NCBI RefSeq assembly: GCF_025465255.1 | Contig: NZ_JAODNI010000075.1 | Location: forward strand, 1-64,000 | DNA: 64,000 nucleotides | Origin: Pseudonocardia sp. | GTDB taxonomy: Bacteria; Actinomycetota; Actinomycetes; Mycobacteriales; Pseudonocardiaceae | Direction of reading: 5' to 3' | In this document: piece by piece, positions 1 through 8,575 of the stretch | How positions within the stretch are numbered: the first letter of the stretch is position 1 | How the letters are laid out: each line of letters opens with the position of its first letter | The notes under the pieces: model-generated | The model's database searches: none | What the model saw: the letters and a program-made list of their open reading frames with translations, nothing else | Told to the model about the DNA's origin: nothing | Made by a program: the position numbers and the translations under genes

Positions 1-2
1 CC

Positions 3-212
3 TCGGTCCCGGACCTGATCATGGTCCTGGACTCCGAGACCGGCCAGCCCATCACCACCGAGGACCTCCGCTACGGCTTCCGGGTCACGGTGGCCGCCGC
101 ACCGTGCGATCCGCGGTGGCGGACCCCCGCCGGGCTCGAGATCGTCGGGCCGCGCTACTTCGGGTACGACTTCGACTTCGTCCCGATCGAGGAGCGGTTC
201 CCCGTACGGTGA
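3..212 (+). CDS. DUF917 family protein, C-terminal end (5' truncated by window)
   Basis: Only the last 69 codons are present; the reading frame is already open at base 3 and ends at TGA 210-212. The segment VPDLIMVLDSETGQPITTE followed by a Gly/Val-rich stretch and GPRYFGYD is typical of the C-terminus of DUF917 proteins, which occur in hydantoin and cyclic-amide catabolic operons (often annotated S-methyl-thiohydantoin desulfurase-like). No catalytic residues can be judged from this fragment. It is followed by a 216-bp gap before the TetR gene, so it probably ends its own operon. Confidence 0.7.
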   Translation, partial: SVPDLIMVLDSETGQPITTEDLRYGFRVTVAAAPCDPRWRTPAGLEIVGPRYFGYDFDFVPIEERFPVR

Positions 213-356
213 CCGCACCGCCGTGATCCCCGCCCGCCTCCGCGGGTGCCTCGAGCGCCTTCGCACCGGGGATCGGGTACTGCAGGGGCCATCCCCGTCG
301 ACTCGGCTCACGACATCCTCCTGAACGTTGATCTCCGTCGGAAGCGCACAGTTAAA

Positions 357-368
357 TCAATCGATTGA
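357..368. promoter_or_regulatory. Perfect 12-bp palindrome upstream of the TetR gene
   Basis: TCAATCGATTGA is a perfect palindrome in an AT-rich island (about 351-372) within otherwise GC-rich DNA, 60 bp upstream of the TetR start. TetR regulators usually bind palindromes in their own promoters, so this is a likely operator for autoregulation and for control of the P450-ferredoxin genes. Seen: the palindrome. Inferred: the binding protein. Confidence 0.5.
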
Positions 369-428
369 CTCAAGTGGGGGTGGGCCGGTTTACTGTCCGC
401 CGCAGGGACGGCTCGACGCAGGAGGACC

Positions 429-1172
429 ATGAGGCGACCGGAGGGATCCGATCCGGCGTTCGCGTCGTCGAACGCGCCCGACGTCCCGGGGGGCCGGGGC
501 GGAAGCTCCGTGCGGCTCACGCGGAAGCAGGCGACACAGGAGCTCATCCTCGACACGGCCGAGCGGCTCTTCGCCGAGCACGGCATGTTCGCCGTGTCGA
601 ACCGACAGATCGGCGAGGCGGCAGGCCAGGGCAACACCGCGGTCGTCGGTTACCACTTCGGCTCCAAGGCGGACCTCGTGCGTGCCTTGGTGCGCAGGCA
701 CACCGCGGAGGTCGAGCGGGGCCGCGAGGCGATGCTGGCGGAGGTCGGCGGCTCCGCCGAGGTCCGCGACTGGGTCGCCTGTCTCGTCCGCCCGACCACT
801 GATCACCTTGCGGCACTGGGCACACCGACCTGGTTCGCCCGGTTCGGCGCGCAGGTGATGACGGACCCGGGCCTGCGGGAGATCATGGTGTCGGAGTCCC
901 TCGCGTCGCCGTCCCTGCAGCAGACCCTCGACGGGCTCAACCGCTGCCTGCCCTCCCTGCCGCTGGACGTCCACCTCGAACGCGGTGACATCGGCCGCCA
1001 CCTCATCGTGCACATGTGCGCCGAACGCGAGCGCGCCCTCGCCAGGGATGCGCCGACTCCCCGCGCGACCTGGCAGGAGGCCGCCTCGGGACTGATCGAC
1101 GCCCTCGTGGGCATGTGGCTGGCCCCCGTGTCCCCGGTCGAGGGGTCCCGCACCGCGGAGGAACCGGCCTGA
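429..1172 (+). CDS. TetR/AcrR family transcriptional regulator
   Basis: A 247-aa protein with a TetR-type DNA-binding domain at about residues 28-85: helix ATQELILDTAERLFAEHG, then the helix-turn-helix VSNRQIGEAAGQGN and the signature GYHFGSKADLVRAL. The C-terminal part is a divergent ligand-binding domain. The ATG at 429 is preceded by a strong site (CAGGAGGACC). It lies 37 bp upstream of the P450 gene on the same strand and probably regulates it; a 12-bp palindrome in its promoter is a candidate operator. The ligand cannot be predicted. Confidence 0.9.
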   Translation: MRRPEGSDPAFASSNAPDVPGGRGGSSVRLTRKQATQELILDTAERLFAEHGMFAVSNRQIGEAAGQGNTAVVGYHFGSKADLVRALVRRHTAEVERGREAMLAEVGGSAEVRDWVACLVRPTTDHLAALGTPTWFARFGAQVMTDPGLREIMVSESLASPSLQQTLDGLNRCLPSLPLDVHLERGDIGRHLIVHMCAERERALARDAPTPRATWQEAASGLIDALVGMWLAPVSPVEGSRTAEEPA

Positions 1173-1209
1173 CCCGCCCGACCCGATCCCGACGACGAAG
1201 GATTACCCC

Positions 1210-2439
1210 TTGACCACCACCGTGGACCGGACCGGACACGACCCCGCCGACGTCTCGTCCTACCCGATGTCCAGGAACGGGAAGTGCCCGTTCGACCCGC
1301 CCCCGGAGCTCTACGCCCACCAGGAGCAGGGCCCGCTCGCCAAGGTGCGCATCTGGGACGGCAGCACGCCCTGGCTGGTGACCCGCTACGCCGACCAGCG
1401 GGCGCTGCTGGCCGACCCCCGGGTCAGCGCCGACGTCGCCCGTCCCGGCTACCCCAGCCCCGCCCCGATCCCCAAGGGGGGTTCGGCGATCAGCTTCATC
1501 CTGATGGACGACCCCGAGCACGCCCGCCTGCGCCGGATGGTCACCGCGCCCTTCGCGATCAGGCGCGTCGAGGCGATGCGCCCGACCGTCCAGAAGATCG
1601 TCGACGACCTGATCGACGACATGCTGGCCGGACCGAGACCGGTCGACCTCGTCGAGGCCTTCGCGCTGCCCGTGCCCTCCCTGGTCATCTGCGCCCTGCT
1701 CGGCGTGCCCTACACCGACCACGACTTCTTCCAGGCCAACAGCAAGATCATCATCAAGCGCGACGCCCGCCCCGAGGACCGCCAGGCCGCCCTCGGCAGG
1801 CTGGTCGGCTACCTCGACCAGCTCGTCGGCACCAAGATGACCGAGCCCGGAGACGACCTGCTCTCCCGGTTGGCCGCACGCGTCGGGTCCGGCGAGCTGT
1901 CCAGGATGGACGCCGCGCAGATGGGCGTGCTGCTGTTGATCGCGGGCCACGAGACCACCGCCAACATGATCGCGCTCGGCACGCTTGCCCTGCTCGAACA
2001 TCCCGACCAGCTCACCCGGCTCCGCGCGGCCGACGACCGCGCACTCGTCTCCGGCGCCGTCGAGGAGCTGCTGCGCTACCTGCACATCACGCACAACGGG
2101 CGACGCCGTGTGGCGCTGGAGGACATCGAGCTCGACGGCCAGGTCATCCGGGCCGGCGACGGCATCGTGTTCCCGAACGACATCGGCAACCGTGACCCCG
2201 AGGCGTTCCCCCACCCGGACACGCTCGACATCGGACGCGACGCCCGCCACCACATCGCCTTCGGCTTCGGCGTTCACCAGTGCCTGGGCCAGTCCCTGGC
2301 GCGGATGGAACTCCAGGTCGTCTACGGCACGCTCTACCGGCGGATCCCCACCCTGGCGCTCGCCGCCCCGCTGGAGGAGATCCCGTTCAAGCACGACGGA
2401 TCCGTCTACGGCGTGCACGAACTCCCGGTCACCTGGTGA
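1210..2439 (+). CDS. Cytochrome P450, CYP105-like class I
   Basis: A 409-aa soluble bacterial P450. Seen: I-helix oxygen-binding motif LLIAGHETT (A245-G246..T249-T250), the ExxR pair in EELLR (286-289), and the haem loop FGFGVHQCLGQ with the thiolate ligand Cys358. The start is taken as TTG at 1210 because AAGGA lies 7 nt before it; the next in-frame ATG (1267) would drop the first 19 residues. Overall sequence resembles CYP105-type actinobacterial xenobiotic hydroxylases, which take electrons from a small ferredoxin. A ferredoxin gene follows by 41 bp; no ferredoxin reductase is adjacent. Substrate unknown. Confidence 0.93.
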   Translation: MTTTVDRTGHDPADVSSYPMSRNGKCPFDPPPELYAHQEQGPLAKVRIWDGSTPWLVTRYADQRALLADPRVSADVARPGYPSPAPIPKGGSAISFILMDDPEHARLRRMVTAPFAIRRVEAMRPTVQKIVDDLIDDMLAGPRPVDLVEAFALPVPSLVICALLGVPYTDHDFFQANSKIIIKRDARPEDRQAALGRLVGYLDQLVGTKMTEPGDDLLSRLAARVGSGELSRMDAAQMGVLLLIAGHETTANMIALGTLALLEHPDQLTRLRAADDRALVSGAVEELLRYLHITHNGRRRVALEDIELDGQVIRAGDGIVFPNDIGNRDPEAFPHPDTLDIGRDARHHIAFGFGVHQCLGQSLARMELQVVYGTLYRRIPTLALAAPLEEIPFKHDGSVYGVHELPVTW

Positions 2440-2480
2440 CCGCAGCACACCGACCAGCACACCCGATCACGGAGGAACTC

Positions 2481-2681
2481 ATGAAGGTCACCCTCGACCA
2501 GGACAGGTGCGTCGGCTCAGGCCAGTGCGTCGTCGCTGCTCCGGACGTGTTCCACCAGCGGGAGGAGGACGGAATCGCGGTGCTCCTGGAGGAGAGCCCG
2601 GCGGCCGAGCTCGCCGCCGACGTCCAGCACGCCGCGACGGTCTGCCCGGCGTTGGCCATCGCCGTGGAAGGACACCGCTGA
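2481..2681 (+). CDS. [3Fe-4S] ferredoxin, P450 partner
   Basis: A 66-aa ferredoxin. Cluster ligands are Cys10 and Cys16 in the loop DRCVGSGQC and Cys55 in TVCPALAI. Position 13, where a [4Fe-4S] protein would have the second cysteine, is Ser, so a [3Fe-4S] cluster is expected. The ATG at 2481 follows GGAGGAACTC. An upstream in-frame extension exists but overlaps the P450 gene and is not ferredoxin-like. Immediate linkage to the P450 indicates it is the electron donor; a reductase must be supplied from elsewhere in the genome. Confidence 0.93.
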   Translation: MKVTLDQDRCVGSGQCVVAAPDVFHQREEDGIAVLLEESPAAELAADVQHAATVCPALAIAVEGHR

Positions 2682-2796
2682 CTGTCATCCTGCCGAGGGA
2701 GGGCGTGATCCGACACCCGTTCGGATGCTCATGCGATTAGCTATCCCCTGGGATGGGCATGCTCCCGGTGACCACAGGCCACCTCGAGGGAGACCA

Positions 2797-3297
2797 ATGT
2801 CCACCGACGCGATCGTGCTGCTCAAGGATGATCACAAGCAGATCCGCAAGCTCTTCCGCGACTTCGAGAATGCCGGCGAGAACGCGCTGAAGACGAAGGG
2901 CCGCCTCGTCGAGGCGATCATCGAATCCCTCACGGTGCACACCTACCTCGAGAACGAGTGCATGTACCCGGAGGTCAGGAAGAGGGTCCCGGAGTTGGAG
3001 GACGACGTGCTCGAGTCCTACGAGGAGCACCACGTCGCCGACGTCCTGTGTGTCGAGCTCGCCGCGATGAAGCCCGACGACGAGCGCTTCGACGCCAAGA
3101 CCACGGTGCTGATCGAGAACGTCAGCCATCACATCGAGGAGGAGGAGGACGAGTGGTTCCCGCAGGTACGGGAAGCCCTCGGACGCAAGGAGCTCCAGGA
3201 GATCGGCGCCCGGATGCTGGAGATGCGCAAGGACGCGCCGCGCCGGCCCTCGCAGCCGAGCGCGCTCAAGAAGACCGTCGACGCGGTCCTCGCCTGA
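2797..3297 (+). CDS. Hemerythrin HHE-domain protein
   Basis: A 166-aa protein with a four-helix hemerythrin-like domain. The iron-ligand pattern is visible as His in LLKDDHKQI, HTYLENE, EEHHVADV and NVSHHIEEEEDEW. Such proteins bind a diiron centre and act in oxygen, NO or oxidative-stress responses. The C-terminus is basic and Pro/Lys-rich. The ATG at 2797 is chosen because GAGGGAGACC precedes it and the family begins near the DDHKQ helix. It has a 115-bp gap from the ferredoxin and may be a separate transcription unit. Confidence 0.88.
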   Translation: MSTDAIVLLKDDHKQIRKLFRDFENAGENALKTKGRLVEAIIESLTVHTYLENECMYPEVRKRVPELEDDVLESYEEHHVADVLCVELAAMKPDDERFDAKTTVLIENVSHHIEEEEDEWFPQVREALGRKELQEIGARMLEMRKDAPRRPSQPSALKKTVDAVLA

Positions 3298-3677
3298 CCA
3301 CACCCCCGGACAACGCGAGCTGACGACCTGGCGGAGCTGGTGGTCCTGGCCACGACGGCGGGCCCGGCACGAGATCGTCCACGCCGCGCGGCCGGACACC
3401 TGCTGGCCTCCCTCTCGCCGACCTGCTCAGCCAGGCGTACGGAGATCCTGCTCCGCCGCTGCGCGCTGTCCCGCCCGGACGCGGGCGGGATGGCGATCGC
3501 GATCGACAGGGCGCGCCGCGCATTCGGCTGGGCTCCGAAGCGCTCGCGGCGGGACCCCCTGCCCGCCTGAGGTTCCACGATCTCCGCCGGCCCCTCGAGC
3601 ACGGCGATGATCTCCCCGTCGAGGTTGTGCAGCGCGACTGCGCCCGGCCTCGGAAGCATCGCCCCACGGCCCCCCGG
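3298..3677. other. 380-bp gap without a confident gene
   Basis: Between the hemerythrin gene and the convergent FAH-family gene. Both strands have open frames (for example plus 3340-3570 and minus 3129-3659) but none has a convincing ribosome site or recognisable domain. The plus frame from about 3321 reads like low-complexity Ala/Arg sequence; it could be decayed coding DNA. No clear terminator hairpin or repeat was seen. Confidence 0.4.
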
Positions 3678-4532
3678 TCAGGGCGCCACGAAGCGGTGGC
3701 GCATCTCGCCGATCCCGGTGCACCAGGTGACGAGCTCGTCGCCGGCCTGCAGGAACCGGGGCGGCGTCCTCCCCATCCCGACCCCGTCCGGGGTGCCGGT
3801 GAAGATGGCGTCGCCGGGCAGGAGCGTGACGATCGCCGAGAGCTTCGCGATCAGCGTCGGGATCGGGAAGATCATGTCCCGGGTCCGGCCCTTCTGCACG
3901 CTCTCCCCGTTGACCAGGCAGCCGAGCTCCAGGTCGAAGGGGTCCAGGCCGGCGGCGCGAAGCTCGTCGAGCGTCACCAGGCTCGGCCCGACGGGGGAGA
4001 ACCCGGGGTAGGACTTGCCCAGCCCGAACTGCGCGGGCGGGGCGGCGAACTGGGTGACCCGGTCGGAGATGTCCTGGCCCAGGCTCAGCCCCGCGATGTG
4101 GTCCCACGCGTCGGCCTCGGCGATGTCGTGGCCGCCGACGCCGACGACGGCGACCAGCTCGACCTCCCAGTCCACGTCGCCCGGCGAGAGCGTGATGTCC
4201 CCGCGAGGACCGGTGAAGCTGGACGCGTACTTGGTGAAGACGAGCGGCTCGGTGGGCAGGTCGAAGCCGGACTCGTCGGCGTGGTCGCGGTAGTTCAGGC
4301 CGATCGCGAACACCTGGGGCGGCCGCGGCACCACCGCGTCGAACTCCTCGTCGGCGACCGGGACGGCACTGTCGAGCGGCGCCGTCGCGGCCCACTCGCC
4401 GAACTCCGCCCAGCGGGCGTAGACCGCCTGCGGGTCGGGACCGAACCGGCCGCCGCTGGCCGCCTCCACGTCGACGGCCTTCCCGTCGGGGGCCAGCAGG
4501 ACGAGCCGGCCGGCGGCATTGGCGATACGCAA
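3678..4532 (-). CDS. Fumarylacetoacetate hydrolase family protein
   Basis: A 284-aa member of the FAH superfamily (2-hydroxyhepta-2,4-diene-1,7-dioate isomerase / acylpyruvase group). Seen: GLNYRDHA entry motif, metal-binding DWEVELVAVVG, GQDISDR, GKSYPGFSPVGP and IFTGTPDGVGMGR. These enzymes use Mg2+ or Mn2+ to cleave C-C bonds or isomerise ring-fission products. The start is TTG at 4532, supported by GGAGGAAACACC directly upstream. It is the last gene of the minus-strand operon that starts with the molybdenum hydroxylase, which suggests a role late in that catabolic pathway. Confidence 0.92.
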   Translation of the reverse strand: MRIANAAGRLVLLAPDGKAVDVEAASGGRFGPDPQAVYARWAEFGEWAATAPLDSAVPVADEEFDAVVPRPPQVFAIGLNYRDHADESGFDLPTEPLVFTKYASSFTGPRGDITLSPGDVDWEVELVAVVGVGGHDIAEADAWDHIAGLSLGQDISDRVTQFAAPPAQFGLGKSYPGFSPVGPSLVTLDELRAAGLDPFDLELGCLVNGESVQKGRTRDMIFPIPTLIAKLSAIVTLLPGDAIFTGTPDGVGMGRTPPRFLQAGDELVTWCTGIGEMRHRFVAP

Positions 4533-4587
4533 GGTGTTTCCTCCGTGACGAAAGGGACTTCTCGGACGATCGCGGGTGTCGCGATCA

Positions 4588-5028
4588 CTACCCGAGATCG
4601 TGACGCGGTTCGCCTGCCGGTATCCCGACCACCGCTTCGATCTCCACCAGGAGTCCGGGCACGACGAGCGCCCCCACCTGGATCAGCGTGCTCGCGGGGC
4701 GCGCCGGACCGAAGAACTCCTTGCGCACCTCGTTCACGGCGTGCCGGTCCGCGGCGTCGAGCAGGAAGACGGTCACCTTCAACACGTCGGCGAACGACGC
4801 CCCGGCCTGGGCGAAGACTGCGCCCAGGAGCTCGTGGACCCGGCGGGCCTGGGCCGCGACGTCACCGGGGCCGACGATCTCGCCGTTCTCGTCCAGGGCG
4901 ACCATCCCGGAGACGAAGAGCAGGTCCCCGAAGCGGACGGCGTCGGTGTAGTGGGACAGCGCGGGCGGCATCCCGGGGAGGCTGAGCTCCTCGCGGAGGG
5001 GTCGGGCGGAGCTGGCGGAGCTGGTCAT
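4588..5028 (-). CDS. RidA family (YjgF/YER057c/UK114) protein
   Basis: A 146-aa RidA-type protein: GDLLFVSGMVALDENGEIV, then ARRVHELLGAVFAQAG, and the C-terminal VEIEAVVGIP. RidA proteins hydrolyse reactive enamine/imine intermediates; many operon-borne paralogues serve amine or aromatic catabolism. The Arg that binds the carboxylate in classical RidA is not clearly present in the C-terminal motif, so it may be a divergent Rid subfamily. The ATG at 5028 overlaps the end of the CoxE-like gene (TGA at 5025-5027) by 4 bp, so it is translationally coupled in the hydroxylase operon. Confidence 0.88.
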   Translation of the reverse strand: MTSSASSARPLREELSLPGMPPALSHYTDAVRFGDLLFVSGMVALDENGEIVGPGDVAAQARRVHELLGAVFAQAGASFADVLKVTVFLLDAADRHAVNEVRKEFFGPARPASTLIQVGALVVPGLLVEIEAVVGIPAGEPRHDLG

Positions 5029-6248
5029 GCGGGGATCCTCCGAGGGGTCGGGGTGCGTTCGAGATGGTCGATCAGGGCCCGCAGCGCAGGCGGTCCGGAG
5101 AGGTCGAGGTGGTCGTCGACCAGGGGCAGCGCCGCGCGGAGGCCGCGGACCTCGGGCGCGTATCCGGTCGCCGCGGCGTGCGGGTCGCACCAGACGACCC
5201 GGGAGACCGCGCGCCGGAGCCTGCGCATCTGGGCGACGAGGAGCTCGGGCTCGTCGACGTCCCACCCGTCACTGAGCACGAGGGCGACGGTGTCCCGGGT
5301 CAGCCGCGGCTCCACGGCGTCGAGGAACCGGCGCAGGCAGTGGCCGATCCGGGTGCCGCCGGCCAGCGCGCTGTCCTGGGCCCGGAGCCAGCGCAGCGCG
5401 GCGCTCCGGGGCAGGCCGCGGAACACGTCGCCCACGAGTGTCAGCTCGACGTTGAAGACGCCGATCTCCACCACCTTCGCGTGCCGGGCCAGAGCGTGGG
5501 CGAAGGTCAGGAACAGCGGCGTCACGTGCGCCATCGACGAGCTGACGTCGCACAGCACGACCAGCCGGGCCCGTCGCGGCGTCGGCGCCGACCGCAGCAG
5601 GACGAGCAGCTCGGCGCCCGTCCGGAGGTTGTGCCGCAGGCTCGACCGCAGGTCGACGAGGTCGCCGGCGGCCGCGGTGCGGCGGCGCCGGCCGGGCGCG
5701 CGGGCCAGGGCCGCCGCGAACCGCCGGGCGAGGGCGTCGACCTGCCGGCCGTCGATCTCGTCGACCGGCACCGGGCCGCCGTGGTGCCGTCCGTACGACG
5801 CGCGCGGGGTGGGGCGGTCCCGGGCGCGCGGCGCTGCCTCGTCGAGGCCGGATCCGTCCCGGCTCGCGTCCGCAGTGGTGCCGTCGGCGGCGGGCGCCGG
5901 TGACGCGTCGGCAGCGGTGACCGGCGGCTGGACCTCGGCCGCGTTCCAGAACACCGGGAAGACCAGGTCGAACAGGCGGCGACCGGGCCGGTCCGAGGCG
6001 AGGGTGCAGCCCAGGGCGTCCCGGACGTCCGCGGCCCGGTCGAGCGGCACGACGCCGAGGGCCCGCACGGCGCGGGCGACCGCACCGCCGGGAACGGTCG
6101 CCCCGCAGTCGCGGAGCAGGCCGGCGAAGACCGCGACGTCCTGGGCGGGACGACCGGTGCGCCGCGCCCGGGCCTCCCGGGCCCGCGCGAGGTGTGCGGT
6201 GCGGACGCCACCGCGGTCGACGGGGCGCCGGAGATCACCGGCGCTCAT
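5025..6248 (-). CDS. CoxE-like VWA-domain protein (molybdenum hydroxylase maturation)
   Basis: A 407-aa protein with a C-terminal von Willebrand A domain. The MIDAS motif is VLCDVSSSMAHV (DxSxS), followed by LSDGWDVDEPELL. The N-terminal half is Arg/Ala-rich with a variable linker (about residues 100-160). In Oligotropha-type cox clusters, CoxE works with the AAA+ protein CoxD to assemble the active-site sulfur/metal centre of the molybdenum hydroxylase. Here it directly follows the MoxR gene with a 4-bp ATGA overlap, reproducing the coxD-coxE pair downstream of the L-M-S genes. Confidence 0.88.
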   Translation of the reverse strand: MSAGDLRRPVDRGGVRTAHLARAREARARRTGRPAQDVAVFAGLLRDCGATVPGGAVARAVRALGVVPLDRAADVRDALGCTLASDRPGRRLFDLVFPVFWNAAEVQPPVTAADASPAPAADGTTADASRDGSGLDEAAPRARDRPTPRASYGRHHGGPVPVDEIDGRQVDALARRFAAALARAPGRRRRTAAAGDLVDLRSSLRHNLRTGAELLVLLRSAPTPRRARLVVLCDVSSSMAHVTPLFLTFAHALARHAKVVEIGVFNVELTLVGDVFRGLPRSAALRWLRAQDSALAGGTRIGHCLRRFLDAVEPRLTRDTVALVLSDGWDVDEPELLVAQMRRLRRAVSRVVWCDPHAAATGYAPEVRGLRAALPLVDDHLDLSGPPALRALIDHLERTPTPRRIPA

Positions 6249-7153
6249 GCGACGCCCGCCTCGCGGAGCACCCGCCGCCCGTCGGACCCCCGGAAGCGTT
6301 CGAGGTCGTCGCCGTCCTTGAGCAGGCAGCCCAGCGTCTCGTCGACCAGCCCGTCGTCCAGCACGCCGCCGACGAGGGTCAGCGCGCGGATCCAGTCGAC
6401 GGTCTCGGAGATGCCGGGTGCCTTGCGGTACTCCCCCGCCCGCAGGCGCCCGACCAGCTCGCACGCCCGGCGGACGAGGTCCTCCGCCGAGCCGGGCAGC
6501 CGCGCCTCGACGATCTCGATCTCCCGCTGCAGGTCGGGATAGGGCAGCCAGTGGTAGAGGCATCGACGGCGGAGCGCGTCGGACAGCGGGCGGGTGCGGT
6601 TCGCGGTCAGGACGATCCGAGGCCTGCGCGTCGCGGTGATCGTCCCCAGCTCGGGCACGGTGACCTGGAACTGGGCCAGCAGCTCGAGCAGCAGGGCCTC
6701 GAACTCCTCGTCGGCACGGTCGAGCTCGTCGACGAGGAGCACGACCGGCCGGTCGTCGTCGGTGGGACTGATCGCCTCCAGCAGCGGCCGGCGCAGCAGG
6801 AACTCCTCGGAGAAGATCGTCCGCTGCAGCTCCTCCCCCACCGTGCCACGCGCCTCGGCCACCCGGATCGCGAGCAGCTGGCGCGCGTAGTCCCACTCGT
6901 AGAGGGCGTGGTGCGCTGCCAGGCCCTCGTAGCACTGGAGCCGGACGAGCCGGGCGCCCGTGGCCTCCGCGAGGGCTTCGGCCACGGACGTCTTGCCCAC
7001 CCCTGGCTCGCCCTCCAGCAGCACCGGGAGCTCCAGGGCGCCCGCCAGGTGGAGCACCATCCCGAGCGGCCGGTCGGCGACGTAGCCGGTCGCCGCCAGC
7101 GCCGACACGAGTTCCGCCACGGGATCGGCACCGCCCGGCCCCGGATCAGTCAT
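6245..7153 (-). CDS. MoxR/CoxD-like AAA+ ATPase
   Basis: A 302-aa MoxR-family AAA+ protein. Walker A is LEGEPGVGKTSVAEAL, Walker B VLLVDELDRADEEFE, sensor 1 IVLTANRTRPL, with an arginine finger region DALRRRCLYHWL. CoxD-type members act as chaperones inserting sulfur and metal into molybdenum hydroxylases. The ATG at 7153 overlaps the stop of the small-subunit gene by 8 bp; the stop overlaps the CoxE start by 4 bp. Gene order large-medium-small-D-E matches cox-type operons. Confidence 0.92.
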   Translation of the reverse strand: MTDPGPGGADPVAELVSALAATGYVADRPLGMVLHLAGALELPVLLEGEPGVGKTSVAEALAEATGARLVRLQCYEGLAAHHALYEWDYARQLLAIRVAEARGTVGEELQRTIFSEEFLLRRPLLEAISPTDDDRPVVLLVDELDRADEEFEALLLELLAQFQVTVPELGTITATRRPRIVLTANRTRPLSDALRRRCLYHWLPYPDLQREIEIVEARLPGSAEDLVRRACELVGRLRAGEYRKAPGISETVDWIRALTLVGGVLDDGLVDETLGCLLKDGDDLERFRGSDGRRVLREAGVA

Positions 7154-7718
7154 CGGTCGTGGTCGCCCCGGCACCCCGCATCACCTCGGCGGCCTCCATC
7201 GCGGCGTCGACGATGTGCTGGTAACCGGTGCACCGGCAGAGGTTGCCCGCGATCGCCTTCCGGACGTCGTCCCGGCACGGCGCCGGGTTCTCCTCCAGGT
7301 AGTCCTTGAGCACCATGACCATCCCGGGCGTGCAGAAGCCGCACTGCAGCGCGTGGCACCGGTGGAAGGCCGCCTGCAACGGGTGGAGGTCCTCGACGCT
7401 GCTGCGGATCGCGTCGAGCGGCTCGTACACGCCGGCGAGGGTCTGCGTCGTCACCTGCTGCACGGGCCCCAGCTTCTGCGGCGACAGCCCCTCGATCGTG
7501 GTGACCTCGGCGCCGTTCACCTGCACGGCGAGGACGTTGCAGGACTTGACGACATCCCCGTCGACCTCGATCGCACAGCACCCGCAACGCGCCTCCATGC
7601 AGCCGTTGTGGGTGCCGGTGAGGCCGGCGGTGTCCCGCACGAACTCCAGCAGCAGGGTCCGCTCGTCGATCTCGGCGGTGACCTCGCGGCCGTTGACGGT
7701 CAGCGTGACCTTCTGCAT
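7146..7718 (-). CDS. Molybdenum hydroxylase small subunit, two [2Fe-2S] clusters (CoxS-like)
   Basis: A 190-aa subunit. N-terminal plant-type [2Fe-2S] ligands are Cys40, Cys45, Cys48 and Cys60; the C-terminal alpha-helical cluster uses Cys126 and Cys129 (QCGFCTPGM) and Cys161 and Cys163 (NLCRCTGY). It passes electrons from the Mo centre to the FAD subunit. It is about 25 residues longer than usual: an extra segment at about residues 79-112 separates the two cluster domains (IEGLSPQKLGPVQ to DLHPLQ). Its ATG overlaps the stop of the medium-subunit gene. Confidence 0.95.
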   Translation of the reverse strand: MQKVTLTVNGREVTAEIDERTLLLEFVRDTAGLTGTHNGCMEARCGCCAIEVDGDVVKSCNVLAVQVNGAEVTTIEGLSPQKLGPVQQVTTQTLAGVYEPLDAIRSSVEDLHPLQAAFHRCHALQCGFCTPGMVMVLKDYLEENPAPCRDDVRKAIAGNLCRCTGYQHIVDAAMEAAEVMRGAGATTTDD

Positions 7719-8575
7719 CAGACAGTCCTCACGTCGGACAGGGCCCGGTCGACCGCGCGGCGGACGAGCGAGCGGATCAGCTCGTGTCGGTACCGGACCG
7801 CTTCGCCGCCGGTGGTGCCGCCCGGCAGCACCTCGTCGGCAGCCCGCGTCCCGACCTCGGCGGCGGACGCGCCCTCGGCCAGCAGGGCAGCCGCGACCGG
7901 GGCGGTGACGGGGACGGGTGTCGCGCCGCCGACGGCCAGCCGGGTCTCGGCCACCGTGCCGTCCGGCCCCTGCCGCAGCGCGCAGGTGACCGAGACGATC
8001 GCGGCGTCGAACACGCGGTGGCGGAACTTCTCGAACGCCACCGTGTCCCAGGCTGCGAGCGGGGGCAGGACGACGGCGGTGAGGATCTCGTCCGGGCCGA
8101 GCGCTGTCACCCCCGCGCCCTCGGCGAAGTCCTCGGCGGCCACGGCCCGGTCCCCGGACGCGCCGCTGACCCGCAGCCCCGCGCCCACCCCGATCGCGAA
8201 CGCCGGCATGTCGTACCGCGGGTCCGCGGTGCAGAGGGCCCCACCGATCGTGCCCCGGTTCCGCACGGGGCGGTCCGCGAGATCACCGGCGACCTCGGCC
8301 AGTACCCCGTGCCAGCCCGCCAGCGATGCCCGGGCCAGCACCGCGTACGTGGTGGCCGCACCGACGACCAGGGAGCCGTCGTCGGCGGTCCGGACGCCGG
8401 TGAGCTCGTCGATCCCGGACAGTGACACCAGGTGGGTCGGCCGCGCGCTGCGGTCCTTGAGCGCCAGCAGCAGGCTCTGCCCGCCGGCGATCGCCCGCGC
8501 GTCCGGGGCGTGCTCGCGGAGCATCGCGACGGCGCCCGCCGTGGTGTCCGGCGCGAGCCAGGTGAAAGGCTTCAT
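7718..8575 (-). CDS. Molybdenum hydroxylase medium subunit, FAD-binding (CoxM-like)
   Basis: A 285-aa FAD subunit. The two FAD-binding motifs are visible: AIAGGQSLLLALK near residue 35 and TIGGALCTADPRYDMPA near residue 113. It reoxidises the iron-sulfur subunit and transfers electrons to an acceptor. The ATG (8575) abuts the TAG stop of the large-subunit gene, and the stop overlaps the small-subunit start, so the three subunits are translationally coupled. Confidence 0.94.
   Translation of the reverse strand: MKPFTWLAPDTTAGAVAMLREHAPDARAIAGGQSLLLALKDRSARPTHLVSLSGIDELTGVRTADDGSLVVGAATTYAVLARASLAGWHGVLAEVAGDLADRPVRNRGTIGGALCTADPRYDMPAFAIGVGAGLRVSGASGDRAVAAEDFAEGAGVTALGPDEILTAVVLPPLAAWDTVAFEKFRHRVFDAAIVSVTCALRQGPDGTVAETRLAVGGATPVPVTAPVAAALLAEGASAAEVGTRAADEVLPGGTTGGEAVRYRHELIRSLVRRAVDRALSDVRTV

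Noticed and set aside
3121..3160. GAGGAGGAGGAC repeat
   Set aside because: It encodes the EEEEDE stretch of the hemerythrin protein; not an independent repeat.
3129..3659. Minus-strand open frame overlapping the hemerythrin gene
   Set aside because: No ribosome site and no recognisable domain; most of it mirrors the hemerythrin codons, as expected for very GC-rich DNA.
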